Assembly (NCBI RefSeq): GCF_000524195.1
Contig: NW_020170397.1
Coordinates: 1,009,664-1,073,663 of the forward strand
Direction: 5' to 3'
From: Echinococcus granulosus
Taxonomy: Eukaryota > Platyhelminthes > Cestoda > Cyclophyllidea > Taeniidae
DNA length: 64,000 nucleotides
The position numbers and the translations under genes are program-made. Below are positions 34,564-47,780 of the stretch, in pieces. Below the pieces are notes generated by a model. The model ran no database searches. It was not told the origin of the DNA and saw only the letters and a program-made list of their open reading frames with translations. How positions within the stretch are numbered: the first letter of the stretch is position 1; every line of letters starts with the position of its first letter.

Positions 34564-36673
34564 ATGCAAGAAATTGGTCAGGTCTTCCACGCACGCGTGC
34601 AAATTAAACCGTAAAAACTGCACAACTTTGGTGGAACAAATTTGACTAGTTCCACATATTAGTATCTCCTCAGGCATACTAAAAATTACAATGTGATAAG
34701 GAGCAAACTCCACCAAAGTGACCTAAGGAAAATATGGGATTATTTGTACTCACTGAAGTATATAATGACAGTTTGCCAAACCTGTTAGGCTCAGACAACA
34801 GCACTCTACTTTTCAACCCTTGTTTCCCATACAAATCGAAGTGATCAAGTCTGACCTTATATTTCGCGGCCTTCCATAACCATTTGTGTCGGGTTAGACC
34901 TTTGTACTGTTACAAATGAGCTTCAGATTAAATTCGTTTGAACCTAATTTAATGAGCGGAACTTCAAGTAGTAAATAAGAATGAGACTAGAGTCCTGATA
35001 AATGAGCCACCCTTTCGACTTCAAATTACTAATTGCCGACCCACTACAGACTATCTGCTTCGCGGAGGCGTGAATGGAAAACACGTAGACAAGAGAGGAA
35101 TTTCACTTTTATTTTTAACAGACTACATGCTAATGCACCTCTTTGCTTTTGCCACGGACACGCATTATTCCGCCATAGTTTCGTTACGCAGCGATAATTA
35201 CAGTGGGAGGAATGAACGATACGAACGATCTCAACACGAAATTCACTTATTGTTCACGATGAAAGACGTCGTATTCGCGAGACAAAAATGCTTTACTTTT
35301 TAATGCTATGTAAAAGGTATTTGAAGAAATCACCTTCACCCTGATTCGGGGGTATTTCCCACAGGGTGATCGTTTCTTGGCCTCTCGTTGCTTGATGGAA
35401 TTCTGCTGTAGTACATCTGAGACTGGAACAGTGCAACCATTTCTAGGAGAATATTTCACAACTTCTATAGGAGCGAAAAAAGCACAAAAGATGTGATGAA
35501 TTATCTCCAGTGCTTTGACCTTATCAAAAATCCGGTGCTTCTTAAATACGATAGGCTGGAAAGTCAGTCAGCATGACATCATCTATGGAAAGAGTAAGGA
35601 TTAAGCGCTTGAACCTGTAAATAGGCAATCAATTAGATTCATTGGCGGGGGATCGAGGTCATAGAAGTGGTGGAGTAGTCTTACCAAGGTGACTTCAAAT
35701 AATAAGACCGAAAGGAACAATCTGGAGCATATCTCCCTCCCAGCTTACATATTAGGCCAACTTGACTTAAAAAACACGCTTAAATTTGCTGGAGACATCT
35801 GTAGCTCCAGAAAAAGCGTTCTCAACTTGACATTTAAGAGATCTATCTTCAATAGTTGAGGTGTCGGGAATTCGCCTCATGGGCCGACGCAAAATGGAGG
35901 CGCAATCCGTATTGTGCTGATAAGCTCCGTAAGGTCTAGGTCATTCATAATGATGCAAATACATGAGGAGGGTAACGATCCTGGAACTTCAGAATATCCA
36001 GACAATAGGTATAAACCTACGCATCTTACTTCTAGTGTACTCGGATTTCTAACATTACCAACAATCTTTACCTCAGTTATTCTGGTCGAGATCTTGATTA
36101 TGTCCGTGCCCCCACAGGTACATATCAGTAAACAACAAACTTGCCCCATATCTTATTGCTGATCTTTGCCTCTTAATTGCATTTTTAGCTACAGATCTGG
36201 CTACAATAGTTATTTAGTGAACTGCCAATGCATACGATAATCCACCGTTAATGTTTGAACATGACATTAGGCGATATAACTGCTGTAAAAGTTGATCATT
36301 GAAGAGGAATCGGTAATATATATCCTGGTCTAATTTGATGGTTATCTGGCCGAAAGATTCAAATGCATTTGTATAGTATCGGTAACAAGTCTGCACCAGT
36401 TGATTTTTTACCGTCCGCGTACCTCACCTTTGAGAGTAACCAGCACATCATCAGATCCACCAGGTAAGGTAGACTTTTTATGCTGATTACATATAATAAT
36501 CCATTGGTGAGTTGCTAAATGAGGTGTCAAAAGAGTCCTTGAGGTAATAGTTGGGCTACTTTTAAATACTTCCATATTTAGTGCTTTAAGTACTAGCGTC
36601 ACACATATGTGACACCCATGTGATCTTACCTGAGACCAAAGTTGCAAACACGCGGCAGGTGTCCTTGATTGGC
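34564..36673 (-). CDS. Unrecognised multi-exon gene, internal exons
   Basis: Probable exons in transcript order are 36673-36630, 36482 to about 36423, about 36390 to 36230 (boundaries uncertain), 35540-35334 and 34722-34564. The last two join in phase 0 with strong sites (cgtatttaag/AAGCAC, ccttag/GTCACT). Readable segments are CLQLWSQ, LPGGSDDVLVTLKGE, YTNAFESFGQITIKLDQDIY, KVKALEIIHHIFCAFFAPI and PYHIVIFSMPEEILICGTS. The last resembles the beta-rich core of small longin- or roadblock-like folds, but this is an impression only and I cannot name a family. A 32-nt micro-intron (gtacgcg...gtgcag) is likely after VTLKGE. Additional exons between 35.8 and 36.2 kb are likely but ambiguous. Neither gene end was identified. 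Confidence 0.35.
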
Positions 36674-39600
36674 CTGTAATAACTGTTTGAATCAAATCTT
36701 GCTGCAGGCAGGTTTTGTAGAATTGGAAAAATGAAATAGATGCAGGGTGTACTTTGTCAAGCTACATTTACATTTTTTGGCTTTGGTTAGATGCTGACTT
36801 GATTGCGCAAGTGCCAGTACCATATTGGAATGCATTACCTAGCCTGCGGTTATTAATCGTTTTCTGGAATCCTAAAGTCAAGTGGAAATTGCACTATCTT
36901 ACCCAGAGGCTTAACCTTCCCTGGTTTGAGGAATCCAATCTTAAAAGTTGTCCTTTCGGCCTTTAACGAATGACTGATATAAGCTAGACCGAATAAATGC
37001 CCACTAGCCCACCACTAAAAATTATAAAATGCAATTCCCTTGATAAAACTATTTCGGTTTGTGGATTATCAATTAGCAAACGCGTCCACAGCACATGCGG
37101 TGTGGCTGGAGGAGGATGATCGGTGTGATGTAGTTGTGTGGGAAAAGCTAACGACATCGAACGTTCATTTCAAACATCTGCTTTCCTTATTGGAGACCAA
37201 GGCGACAGTAGAAGTTGTATCGAAATGGAAAATCTGATGAGCAAACACTACCCATTTTAAGTATCGCATAACCAGGCAAGTGTGGTTCGCTTAGCACTCT
37301 TGTCCTGTCCACTTATCCCATCGCATCCTACCCCTCGAATTTCAGACCAATCATGGTCTTGAGTGTTGAAGGGGCTTCGACCCTCTTACTCACATTACGG
37401 TACTCACTAAATCTTTCATTGTTTCTTTGAGGCACCCGGAAATCCACTTTTAGACGTAATAACGTCACACGGTAAAGATAAAATTGTTCAAAGCAGGTAC
37501 AGTGATGGATCTAAGCATATTGACATTGACCACAACATCTTCAATTTTAAATTACTAACATTAATGACTAGCATAGTCTCTGAATCTGTTGAAGGTCCAA
37601 ATTTGCACAAGCATTTATTCATTTGAACTGCTTCCTAATCAACCATATTTTGTGTTGCTTAACTTGGAACTCTTTGAACTTCTTGTGGATGATGTACCAC
37701 CATCACAGAATCTCCATCAATTGTGTATTTCACCTTATCTTGCACCATCCATTTTGGACCTCAATGCGAATGTTAGCCTCTCGAGAGTTTCGTCTCTACA
37801 AACAACGACCACAGTGCAAAAACGATCTTGCATTCGGGCATAAATAGTCTAAAAGGTAAGGCAAAATTGTGTTTTTTTTAATATACTTTTACTTGTTGAC
37901 ACTACTACTGACCGACTTCATTACAAATTCGCAAAATAACAAAAGCAACGGTAACACAGAAAGTACCAAGAGGTGAGTTTCTGGAAAGTTCGATTGTGGT
38001 AATACTTCAGTTCGAAGTTGTTTATTTACAGTGCCATGCTAATGTCTGTGGCGGGCTTGTTTGGGTAGTGCGAACGTGATTTTTATTGAAGTCACCTGCA
38101 TCTGCGCCTCCAAGATACCATACACACACACTCAAAGGGAATAAGGGAGGCGAGTGGGCCATTTATCACGATCACGCCTACGCGCATGCCTTCTTCCCCG
38201 ATCAGCGCACACGAGGCTAGAGATGGAAGACGAGGCGGATGGGAAGTTTTCCCTCTCCACCGCCTCCGCTCCTGCTGCCTCCCTTTCCTGGTCCTTCGCT
38301 AGTAGGCACAAATGATGCTGTTGGCATGCTCATCACATAGGCAACATGCGGCAAAAAATCTGCCCTCTTTAATACATAGGGAATTACGACATTTTATTTG
38401 ACGTAGTCTTTCGCTGTTATAAAATGCCTGGTTTTTTGACTTCTTAGTCTGGCGGCATGAATCTATTCAGGCATCTTAACCTGAGTGCGTCCACTCTTCC
38501 CACTGTCCGAGAACAAGTAAGCGTTTCTGGCTTACTTGTCCTTCTTTGTTCGAATTTTGCGCATACAGGTATAGATTATGGCTAAATAGCCCATGGGATT
38601 TCGGTGCAATCGAAAACTACATTATCTCAAAGTATAAAAAAAATTTTCCCATGGTGACTTTCTACACCGTTATATTGAATCATCTGAAGAACGATTGTTA
38701 CCGATGTAACTACACGGGGAACGGCGATGTACCGACGTCAGTTAAGATAAGAAAAATAATCTTATTGAACGTCTACCTTACACATCTTTCAACTTGAATG
38801 GCGAAAAGGAGAAACTTGAAAATTGCTAATTACCATTTTAAGAAATTATTTGTATAGATTCGGGTAAATTTTCTCAAAATCGTACTTCATAAAAGGCAAA
38901 GGATTTATTTTTCTAACATTTCCCCCCGATATGTAATTAGCTACCGTAAAATCAAAATCCCGGGAATGGTACCCCTTAACTTAAAAGAGCTCGTTGATAA
39001 AGCGAGAGATGGGTTGGGGGAGTACTCTAGTTGGCCCCCAGGTCCACCATTGATTGGCCGCATCGGACAAACACCGTCTTTTACACTTACGGGCACGCAC
39101 ACTTGCCAGTGGTTACTAGACGATTCACTACTGGCTTTGTCCATCCCGTGAACGTGGGCCAATTAGCCGCACTCTCTCATTACCGAAATGGCCAATTGGT
39201 AGAAAGCTTTTCGCCTTTTACAGGGTTTAGTGCTTCAAAAATTGTGTTGGCATTAACAGATCGAATTTTAGTTTAGTACTTACAACTTGTTTAAATAACA
39301 AAAACTGATGGGCTAGCAGGATGGGAAGAGAATCTGATTCATGGGCACTTGAGGGTCCGCTATTGTGCTTCCACTAGGCGGTATGACCTCTGGGCCGTGT
39401 CAGTAACCTTTTCAGCCCTTCTGTACATAGGCAATTTGCATAGTGCCTATTTCGTATCAGTATCCCTGCGAAAACGTAAGCGTTCATAGGAGATGGGATC
39501 GGGTGTGGGGCGGATTTTGCTAGTTCCCCATTGCTTTCATCGTCATTACATTTTACTTTCTACAAGTTATTTGAATCTTTACCCGAACCATGGGTGCATT

Positions 39601-39804
39601 GAAGTCAATAGAAGGCATTAGAATAAGTTGGGGGCGGAAGTTGGCACTGGGGGGATAAGTTGTTCAGTCGCAGGGCCCAAACCAGTGCGCCCAACGCGAA
39701 CCCGTGTCCGCCCGCGCACACACGCACGCGTGCACCCAACCAATAAACTCTGTGCACACTGAAACGTCTCTCACCCTATTGGCCATCCCACAAAAGACCC
39801 GCCT
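36674..39804. other. Intergenic, no gene recognised
   Basis: A coding-like frame at about 37077-37237 (plus; ends in TGA after VSKWKI) follows an acceptor-like tcaattag but has no partner exon. The stretch 38090-38300 is relatively GC- and CpG-rich. 39690-39735 is an alternating purine-pyrimidine tract. The right end is presumably the upstream region of the giant muscle gene. Confidence 0.35.
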
Positions 39805-39810
39805 TATAAA
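39805..39810 (+). promoter_or_regulatory. TATA box candidate for the giant Ig gene
   Basis: TATAAA in the context gccttataaaccaggcg lies 405 bp before the start codon at 40210. Transcription from about 39835 would give a 5' UTR of roughly 375 nt. Placement fits, but single TATA matches are common by chance. Confidence 0.3.
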
Positions 39811-40209
39811 CCAGGCGATTTATCCATAGCGTTCTTTAGATCAGTGACGTGGGCGCGCGAGCGTTCTTTTTGGCACGTTGCAACCAGGACTTGAGATCAC
39901 TCTACCAGAAGAGAAAGATCTCAGCTTGATCAACAACAAAGGAGGCCTGTGGCCCAACCCTCACTCCAAATTCCTATTACCAGGGAGGAGTAGGGCTACG
40001 ACATATCAATTGTCGAGACTGTTCTGACCTCTAGAACCTTCCCTATCCTCCAATTGCCAAGAAGGCTGAACTGATCTCTTTTCTTTTGCTAGTGGAAAAG
40101 ACCGTCAGTGGCCTTCGCGAATCTGCTCACACACCCATTAGCCCACCACTCCCTGCTTTAGCTACCACTTTTTTGGCTTTCTGCTTTCGCCTCCTTTCAT
40201 TGACGAACA

Positions 40210-43200
40210 ATGTCGGATAGAGAAGATAGTTCAACGCAGTCTTCGTCCGATTTCTCCGACAGCTTTCCCTCCACCACCACAATCAGCACAGTTGCAGTCC
40301 AAGCTGGGCAATCAAAGATTATCCTAGCTATTATGCGAGTGAGTGAGATTCTTTTTACGTACTTTATTTTGGTGCCTGTGTTAAAATAATATTCATTTAT
40401 TTAAGAAAGATTATTTCATGGTGTAAGAACAACTTGGAAAGGTAGATCCATATTCAAGCCATTTACTTGAAGACATTTTCCCTCCAAATGGGAATTCGTG
40501 ATAAGTAACCAACAAAAGGGAGGAGCAGGGACTTAGTTAAGGGAAATGGTTTTGCGTCAGTGATGTTAGATATCCCTCATATTGTGTTTTATTGAAATCA
40601 ACAATGATATTGAAAAGGGGTGGAGGATTATTTGCCCCGTATTCGAGAATTACAGCTACATCCAAACACAGGAGTCATAGTAAATCGTCACATTGCATTA
40701 AAAATTAACATCTGGTAGGAAGTTGTTACCTTTATCGAAGAAATCGAGTAAGTTATATCGAAACCAACACATTTGCAGTTAAAAATAGTAGCCTAAGTAA
40801 ACGCCTTCGGCTGAGGTCTAAGAGAATGCTCTCCCCTTCACAGTGCGGCACCTGGATAAAGGTGCGAATTCAACGCATGGAACCAGATCTCTACGACATC
40901 GGTTCGAGTGGCACCTCAGCGGAGGTGCGTCACCTTTTGGAGCAGCACGCCAGCCTCGTCTCGAAGTTGGCGGCAAAGCAGGAACAGATCTCGGAGCTAC
41001 TCACGCGGGCCGAAGAGATGGTCTCACAGCAGCCGACGGAGGGTCAGGCTCGTGTCTACTCTGCCATATCTTCCTCCCTCAACAAGGCGTGGCGAGAGCT
41101 CCTCGACGTTCTCGGTAAACGGGGCCGCCTCCTCCAACTGGTGGCCGAGTGCTTTGAAGACGCTGAGACTGTTCATGCCGCTGTCGCCAGAATAATTGAG
41201 GCCTCTGCCTCGGATGAATGGGGTGACTCAATGGAATCAGTTCAACGACTCCTTCAGGTATTTCCCACCGTCTAAATTAAATTTACGTCCCGAAAGTGTA
41301 AACCTTGTATTTGTTTTATTTAACTTAAATATCGTTCTTAATTGAGGGGTAAGTTTAAGTACTTCAGAGGTTTTTTGTAATTTAAATTTGGAAATCTGTC
41401 GGTTAATTCACTTAGGTTCAAGCACATATCATCGACTTGATTAGAATACCTATTAAAGACCCGTTTATGGAAAAACCGTCTGTCCTGTGAAAAACCATGC
41501 GGAAAATGATATCTTGAGAGACGAGTCAAAAATTTGGGTCGAAAATTAAGCTACACATATTTTTAAAAGCTCTCTCCTTAACTTTCACCGGTTTGGTGCT
41601 TAAATTATTTAATATATTGTATACTTTATGGAAAAAGCCATGTGGAAAGGGAAGGTCGAAGAGTGTAAACATCCTGTGAACTGGTATAAAGTATAGGCGT
41701 TCAGAGCAGCGATGCTAGATATTTATGTGCTGCGTTGGCGTTGGCAGGAGCATGAGGAGCTGAAGAGCGTGGAATTACTAGAACCGACTCGTCGGATGTT
41801 GGAGGCGGCCAATGGGGCGTTGGAGCTGCTCACCCGAATGGCCGTTCGTACTGGACAGACACCCGAGTCCGGACTGACTCGTACCAGCGCCGAGACGCGT
41901 GAACGCATCGCCGCGGTCACCGGAGATGCCAACGAGGCTCATCGTTTAGCCGAAGCCGCCTGGGAGCGACGTGCCCGACTCCTCCAACTCCGTTTCACCG
42001 TCGTCCGACTTGAAAGCGAACACGAAAAAGTTGTTGAGTGGTTCTCCAAGGTAAGACGCGCTCCTCTTTCCAATTTTCCTTTGTTGCTCACTTATCGCAA
42101 GCTATTATGTGTCCTCCTCTAGTGCATTCTATTTCTTATAACCTGGTCCAAACATTGTTCTAAAAACTCTTAACAATTCTTAAATATCATGGATACTTTT
42201 AGCCAAATCTTATTCTAAGTTGAAAGTGATTTTCAGTTAGACATTGTGACCGAACTTGATTTTCGTCAGCTGTATTGCGCTTGTGAGAAATATAACGATA
42301 AAAGACGGGAGGTTTATATCACTTGTTTACAGGTTGGAGAACCGAATCTGGCTGCCGCATTGCCTGGTGGTAGCCTTCAAGACTGCGAAGCTGCGATGGA
42401 GGCCTTGATGGGTCTAGCAGTAGATGCTCGTGAATACCAGCATATTAACACTCGTCTGGTTCGTCAGGCGCAACAACTCACCCTTCCACGGAGTGAGGAT
42501 GAAGAAGAACCTGACTTGGAAATGCGAACTGCTCACAAGGCTCTGGTTGATCGGTTCGCCACCTCAGAGAATTACATTTGGGAGTTTATCGATCGCATCG
42601 AATCCCGACGTCGATGCCTCCAGGCTAGCATCATATTCTTCAGTGAAGCCTCCGTGGTAGGTCTCAGTCAAACAACCCATCTTTTTTGCTTGACCTCCAA
42701 GCTGCTCAGCCTACGATGCTTTTTTATCCTTCATACAGCTTCTCAACCATCTTATGACCCTTGAAAAGGACATTAGTTTCGCCAGTACATCCCGACAGGA
42801 GGTTCGTGATGAGATCCTCCAACGACTTACTGAACTTGAGATGCGGGTCTCCGGACTTCGAGAGATCCTAGCCGATCTTCGCTCACGGGTGGACGAAAGA
42901 CCATCTGTCACAGCACTGAGTCTGACACCTGTGGCCCCATCACGACCCATTTCCCCTCTAACCTCAACCGCAGATCTCGCAATGTCTGCAAAGCTAAATG
43001 AGATCGAGGAAACAATTGTTCGATGTCGCAGGCTATGTAGTGGCTTCCCCAGCCGAGACATCAAAGACCAACAATTCAAAGAAATCGACTACAGGCTCAC
43101 TGCTGTAAGTCTTACTTTGTGTCCCAGACCATTAGTGGTCAGGTTCGCCATTAACGTGATGTGCATTCTTGTCTTTTCCTAGCTGTGGCGATGGATGCAG

Positions 43201-46200
43201 GAGAGGATCGATGGAGTTTTGAGAACCCACCAGTCACCAGGAACAGCAATTTCTTCAGTTTCTGACTTTGAAGACCTTCACAGACATCTAGAGAGACAAA
43301 TGGCTTATCAAGATCGCGAAATTTCGACCCTTAGCACACTCATCCTATCCTTGCCTCCGTCCTCCGAAAAACAAAACTTCCAGGTACGAGTAATGGTTCT
43401 GAACTCCATAGATAACTTACTTTCGAAGAACTAGTCGCAGGTGTGGTACACCCGGATAGACGAATTATCTAGCCCATATCTCCTGGTGGGGTGTTTGGAT
43501 GGAAGAATTTGCGTTCCATTGAACTTTTATTGACAGTAGCAACACCGCTATCATAGATATATGGATTCTACCGAGATGTTTCGATGAGAATGGGATGTGC
43601 ATTTTTTCTCCCTCATTTACTGGTAGCTACTATTTTTAGAAACCAGTGAATGTTAACCTACGCAATTTAAACAAAAATACTTAAGTTATGTTTCGTTCCA
43701 AAAGGACACCAGATTACGTTAATGGAGTGGTTTTACTTGAGGATATCGTACCAGAGCACAATGAAGTGTGAATACTAAGATAAAGTATTTTGTCTTTCCC
43801 GAACCTAGACCATATAAAAGAAGTGGTGGATTTTGCTTTACGGTAATGCACATTATTAGTGTTGTCAATGGCTAACAACTTAAAAAAGCATATGTGCACC
43901 TTTAGCACCGCCTGGATGAGATAACCGAAGCGTGGGCACATCATCGCCGCACCATTACCATCCGCTTGCGCATCGCTGACGACCTGAATCGTCTGCTGAG
44001 GCGCATTCGAGAGGACGAGTATTACTACCAGGCGTTGAATGACCGTCTCAAGTCAGTCGCCATTGAAACCCCACTGGCGCTCAGTGGTGTCGACTTGCGT
44101 GTCGGTCAAGAACTCCGAGAAGGCGAGATGTCAAACATTCAAGCAGACCTCTTGGAGGTCCGATCACGTCTAGAGTCCCAACAGCGGATGCTGCAACATG
44201 CCCTTGACGAGGTGAACGCTTCATTCTAACCCTCAGATCTGTGAGAGGATCATGGGTTAACTTCAGCTAAACAATGGAGCCTCGGCTCACTTTTTCGACT
44301 TAATAACAGACCCCACATAGCTTGTTCACGGTGAATTGTGAAAATATTGTTAAATGGGATCTTGTGCGCGCAGCAATTGACCCAAGTCACAAAAATCACG
44401 GCAATTTTCTGGTTACTGAATCAGCACACAACGTAGTTTATAAACTTGGGGACCGAAACCGTGCCCCCTTTTGCGCATGTCAAACAGTGGGCTAGCGGGC
44501 CAGAAAGCCTGCCCGCCAAAACCAGCAACGGCGTATGCGGCCGTACACACAACGCGGAACGTGCATGTGCGCGCGTGCGGACGTGTAGGCAGTAGGATGG
44601 CTAGGAGTGACCTTTACACGGCGTTCCAGCGTCCACCCTCGCCCCTCACCGTACACCCACGCGATCGATAATAGCTCCCAACTGTGTGTCCGCGCTTGTG
44701 TAGGTGCGTGCACGCGGAGGCGTGCGACAGACATCACCCCAATGTCGGTTTCATATGTGAAAGGAGGAAATAAATTTGTAATAAACTCTGCATTGACCTT
44801 TTGAAGGTTGACTGAAGATTCATATTAAGTACGCAGGGCTTCAAGCCCAGTTCCAAAAAAGAAACATTGCCATTCGCAGACACGCATTGGAAATAAGTGT
44901 ACGAATGGAAACCATCGGATGCTCACTCATCTGACAGGTATAAAATTGTTTTTAATCTGTCATCATTAGTGTCAGTTCGGTACTGGCAACCTATTTTTGA
45001 AAATGACTTATTTTAAACCCAGTTCAATCCTTTCAAAACTATCATTTGAGAGTTGTTTACTTTAACTATAGAATAATAATAAAAGTGGTGCACAGTTGGC
45101 ATTGCCGAGGCATATCAATGTGAAATAACTGAAGACTCAACTTTCTTTTCAGCTTTCCGGTGTCAACGCCACGGAGGCAGATAAGGTGGAGCTGCAGAAT
45201 TTCTACCGAAGTCAAATTCAGTTGAATTTAGAACGACTGCATCACTTGGAGGGGCAATTGAATAGCCTCCAGTCAACCAGACAGATCTGGCTCTCTTGGG
45301 TCGAGAAATGGAACGACTTCAGGAATTCCGCCAGACAGGTGCGTTCACAGAATGGTGTCATTTAAATCACTGATTTTGAGACACTGACCACTGTGCCGAC
45401 CAAAGGCAACTAGTCAGTGCAATGTGGTTCATAAATTTTACTTACTGGATTCTGTAGTTAAAATCCTCCGTTGCCTTGAGAGGAAATGGTGCTGCAAGCA
45501 GCGTCTTATATTATCCAGTCGAATACCGTTGTAAAGTTGCTCAGCTGAATAAGGAGTCGAGAATATTAGAAGGAACTTTGAACATTGGAAAGATAATATC
45601 CCAGAAAATTCAACTTGCAGATGACTTCAAACAGTTGATATGGTGGTAAATAAAGTGAGTCTTTTTTGAGGTAAAATTCTTCCTACTGTACATTGTGCCT
45701 TAACATATGAGGGAAGGACGAAAGCAGATAGCGCAATCTTCCTGCAATATTTTGAAATGAATTCTAATAAACACGTACTACTAGTTCATTCAGTAGTCCG
45801 TTATTCAGCCAAAATCCGTCAACTTAATCACTTTTCAATGCGTGGGAAGTTAAGCCTCTATCCTGCATACCAAATATGTCAAGTTCCAATGGTGAAATAC
45901 TTCCTCGTTTCCTATTTTTTTTGCGTTGACAACGTATTCTAGGGTGCAGGAAAAAAGTAACATCAGTAACATCAATCTCAGAGGTAGGCAAAGAATTGAA
46001 TTAATGTTATCATAGGTAACAGTACTGTTCAATTGACTGAATTTCCTTTTGAATTGGTTGTCAAAGCTGCGAAGTCGTTGAAATCCACTCCTATTTCAAA
46101 AAGCGCAACAGCATGCACACACCTGTTAGCTTCTCGCAAACAATCTCTTTTACACTGGCGTATCCGTTAACAATGTATACGGTTTATTGCTGCCTGCTTT

Positions 46201-47780
46201 TTTTGGCCATGTCTATTGTTTTAAAACAATTGCGAAAGTCACGCAACTTTCCACTCAAGCTTGACGAGGCCATGACTAGTTCGCGAACGCGCATCGTGCA
46301 AGCACCGCGACCGCAGAGCGTGCCGGCAGTGGAAGCCGCTCTGGCAGAGCACACACGCGATGGTGACTATGTCAACCAGCTAATCGCCGAGGTTAATGCC
46401 AAGGCCAACACCCTCGCCTCACTGGTTGGCGCAGAGCCCACGGCTACGGACGGGCCCTCGCGGGTGCGCCGGTATGTGGAGGTACCCTACACCACGCCAG
46501 GCCCTAGCGATGCGGAGCTGGCGAAATCGGTGAGATCGGAACTCTGCATTGCCACCGCGGGTCTGGAGATCCGGTCCAAGGACTGGGAGCGCGTCTTCAA
46601 CGCACACAAACACACACTTGAGGAGCGTGCCAAGCAACTGAGCAGGATGACGGAGATGGATGTAAGTGTGATATTAAACGTTTTCGGTTAGATTTTTCAC
46701 CCGTGAGACGGTAAACCATTACTCCTTTTTCCATCATCAAGAAAGTCGAACGTGATCTTCGGGATGCAGAGTCAGAATTTCAGCGCATCAGCATCACGGT
46801 TAATCTCGATTCTCCGATCACACAAATTGAGCGCGCCGATGAAAATCTCCGCGTTCTTGAGCTTCGAATACCGGTGCGTTTAAATTATTGCGCTAGCCTC
46901 CTTATTTTACCAAACACTTAAACTAACCAATGGGTTGTACCTGTTTTTCGTTTGTTAAAGGACCTGCAAAGCCGCGTTAAGAGCACGGCCTACCTTCCCA
47001 GCATGCAGTTCATTCGCGGACCCTCGGATCTACTAGAGATCAGTGGCGTAGATGTGCCGATGTTGGAGGAGAGGCAACGTCAGCTGGAGACCCGCGTGTC
47101 AAATCTGGTCACTGGAACTGCCAAATGCCGAACGGAGGTGAATTTGACACTCCAATTGCTTCGTGCTGTGCGAGACGCGGAGAACTGTCTCTCGTGTCTG
47201 ACGATGGACCTGGGAAGAAGCAGCGACCGCCTGAAGAGTCTTGCACCCGATGACCAAGTGCAGATGCGTCAAATAGTTGCCGACATTGAGACACAACGAG
47301 ACCGAGCTCAGAAATATGCCGATCAACACGTGCCACAGCTACAAACGCTTGTCGCTCAATTCCCAGGTGGAGTAGGGTTTGTGCTTTATGCCTTATACTC
47401 ACGTCGTTTTGTCAGTTCGTGAAAACACTTCTACTATTTCACTAAAATGAAGATTACTTGGCGTAACTCGCGACTTAGACAAACTAGAAAGTACTTAACA
47501 TGGAATACACTAGCCAATATTGTTTTATTACAATATTGAGACCTGCTAAATACCAATTGATATTAAGAACTAATCTGTATATTCTCTTTTTCTTCCCCTC
47601 AGATGACCGAGCGCGAATCAAGGTACAACCAATAATTCGACGCTTCCAGGATTCTACAGAGGCGTTGTCAAAGCTGGTGCAAGATGTGCGAGTGCGATCG
47701 GAGCGGTTGGTTGACCTCACTCGTCTTCAAGGCCCTGTGGTAGAGGCTGTGGAGTCGGTGGCCAGCCACCAGATGCATCT
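40210..47780 (+). other. CCDC141-like N-terminus and spectrin-like helical region
   Basis: Exons 1-12 encode a Ser/Asp-rich start, a short conserved beta segment (VAVQAGQSKIILA...CGTWIKV) and about 1,100 residues of charged, heptad-like helices such as LLEQHASLVSKLAAKQEQI and LEPTRRMLEAANGALELL. Most exons begin at phase 0 with CTN or similar codons, as in spectrin-repeat genes. This matches the architecture of CCDC141 (spectrin-like repeats followed by Ig). Confidence 0.75.

Noticed and set aside
37077..37237. Plus-strand frame ending VEVVSKWKI
   Set aside because: It has coding-like composition and an acceptor-like start but no partner exon or family match, so it was kept out of the gene list.
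29174..40200. PAN2 exonuclease exons beyond AP3M on the plus strand
   Set aside because: I looked for the missing DEDD and UCH-like motifs in the readable exons here; the exons found do not resemble PAN2.
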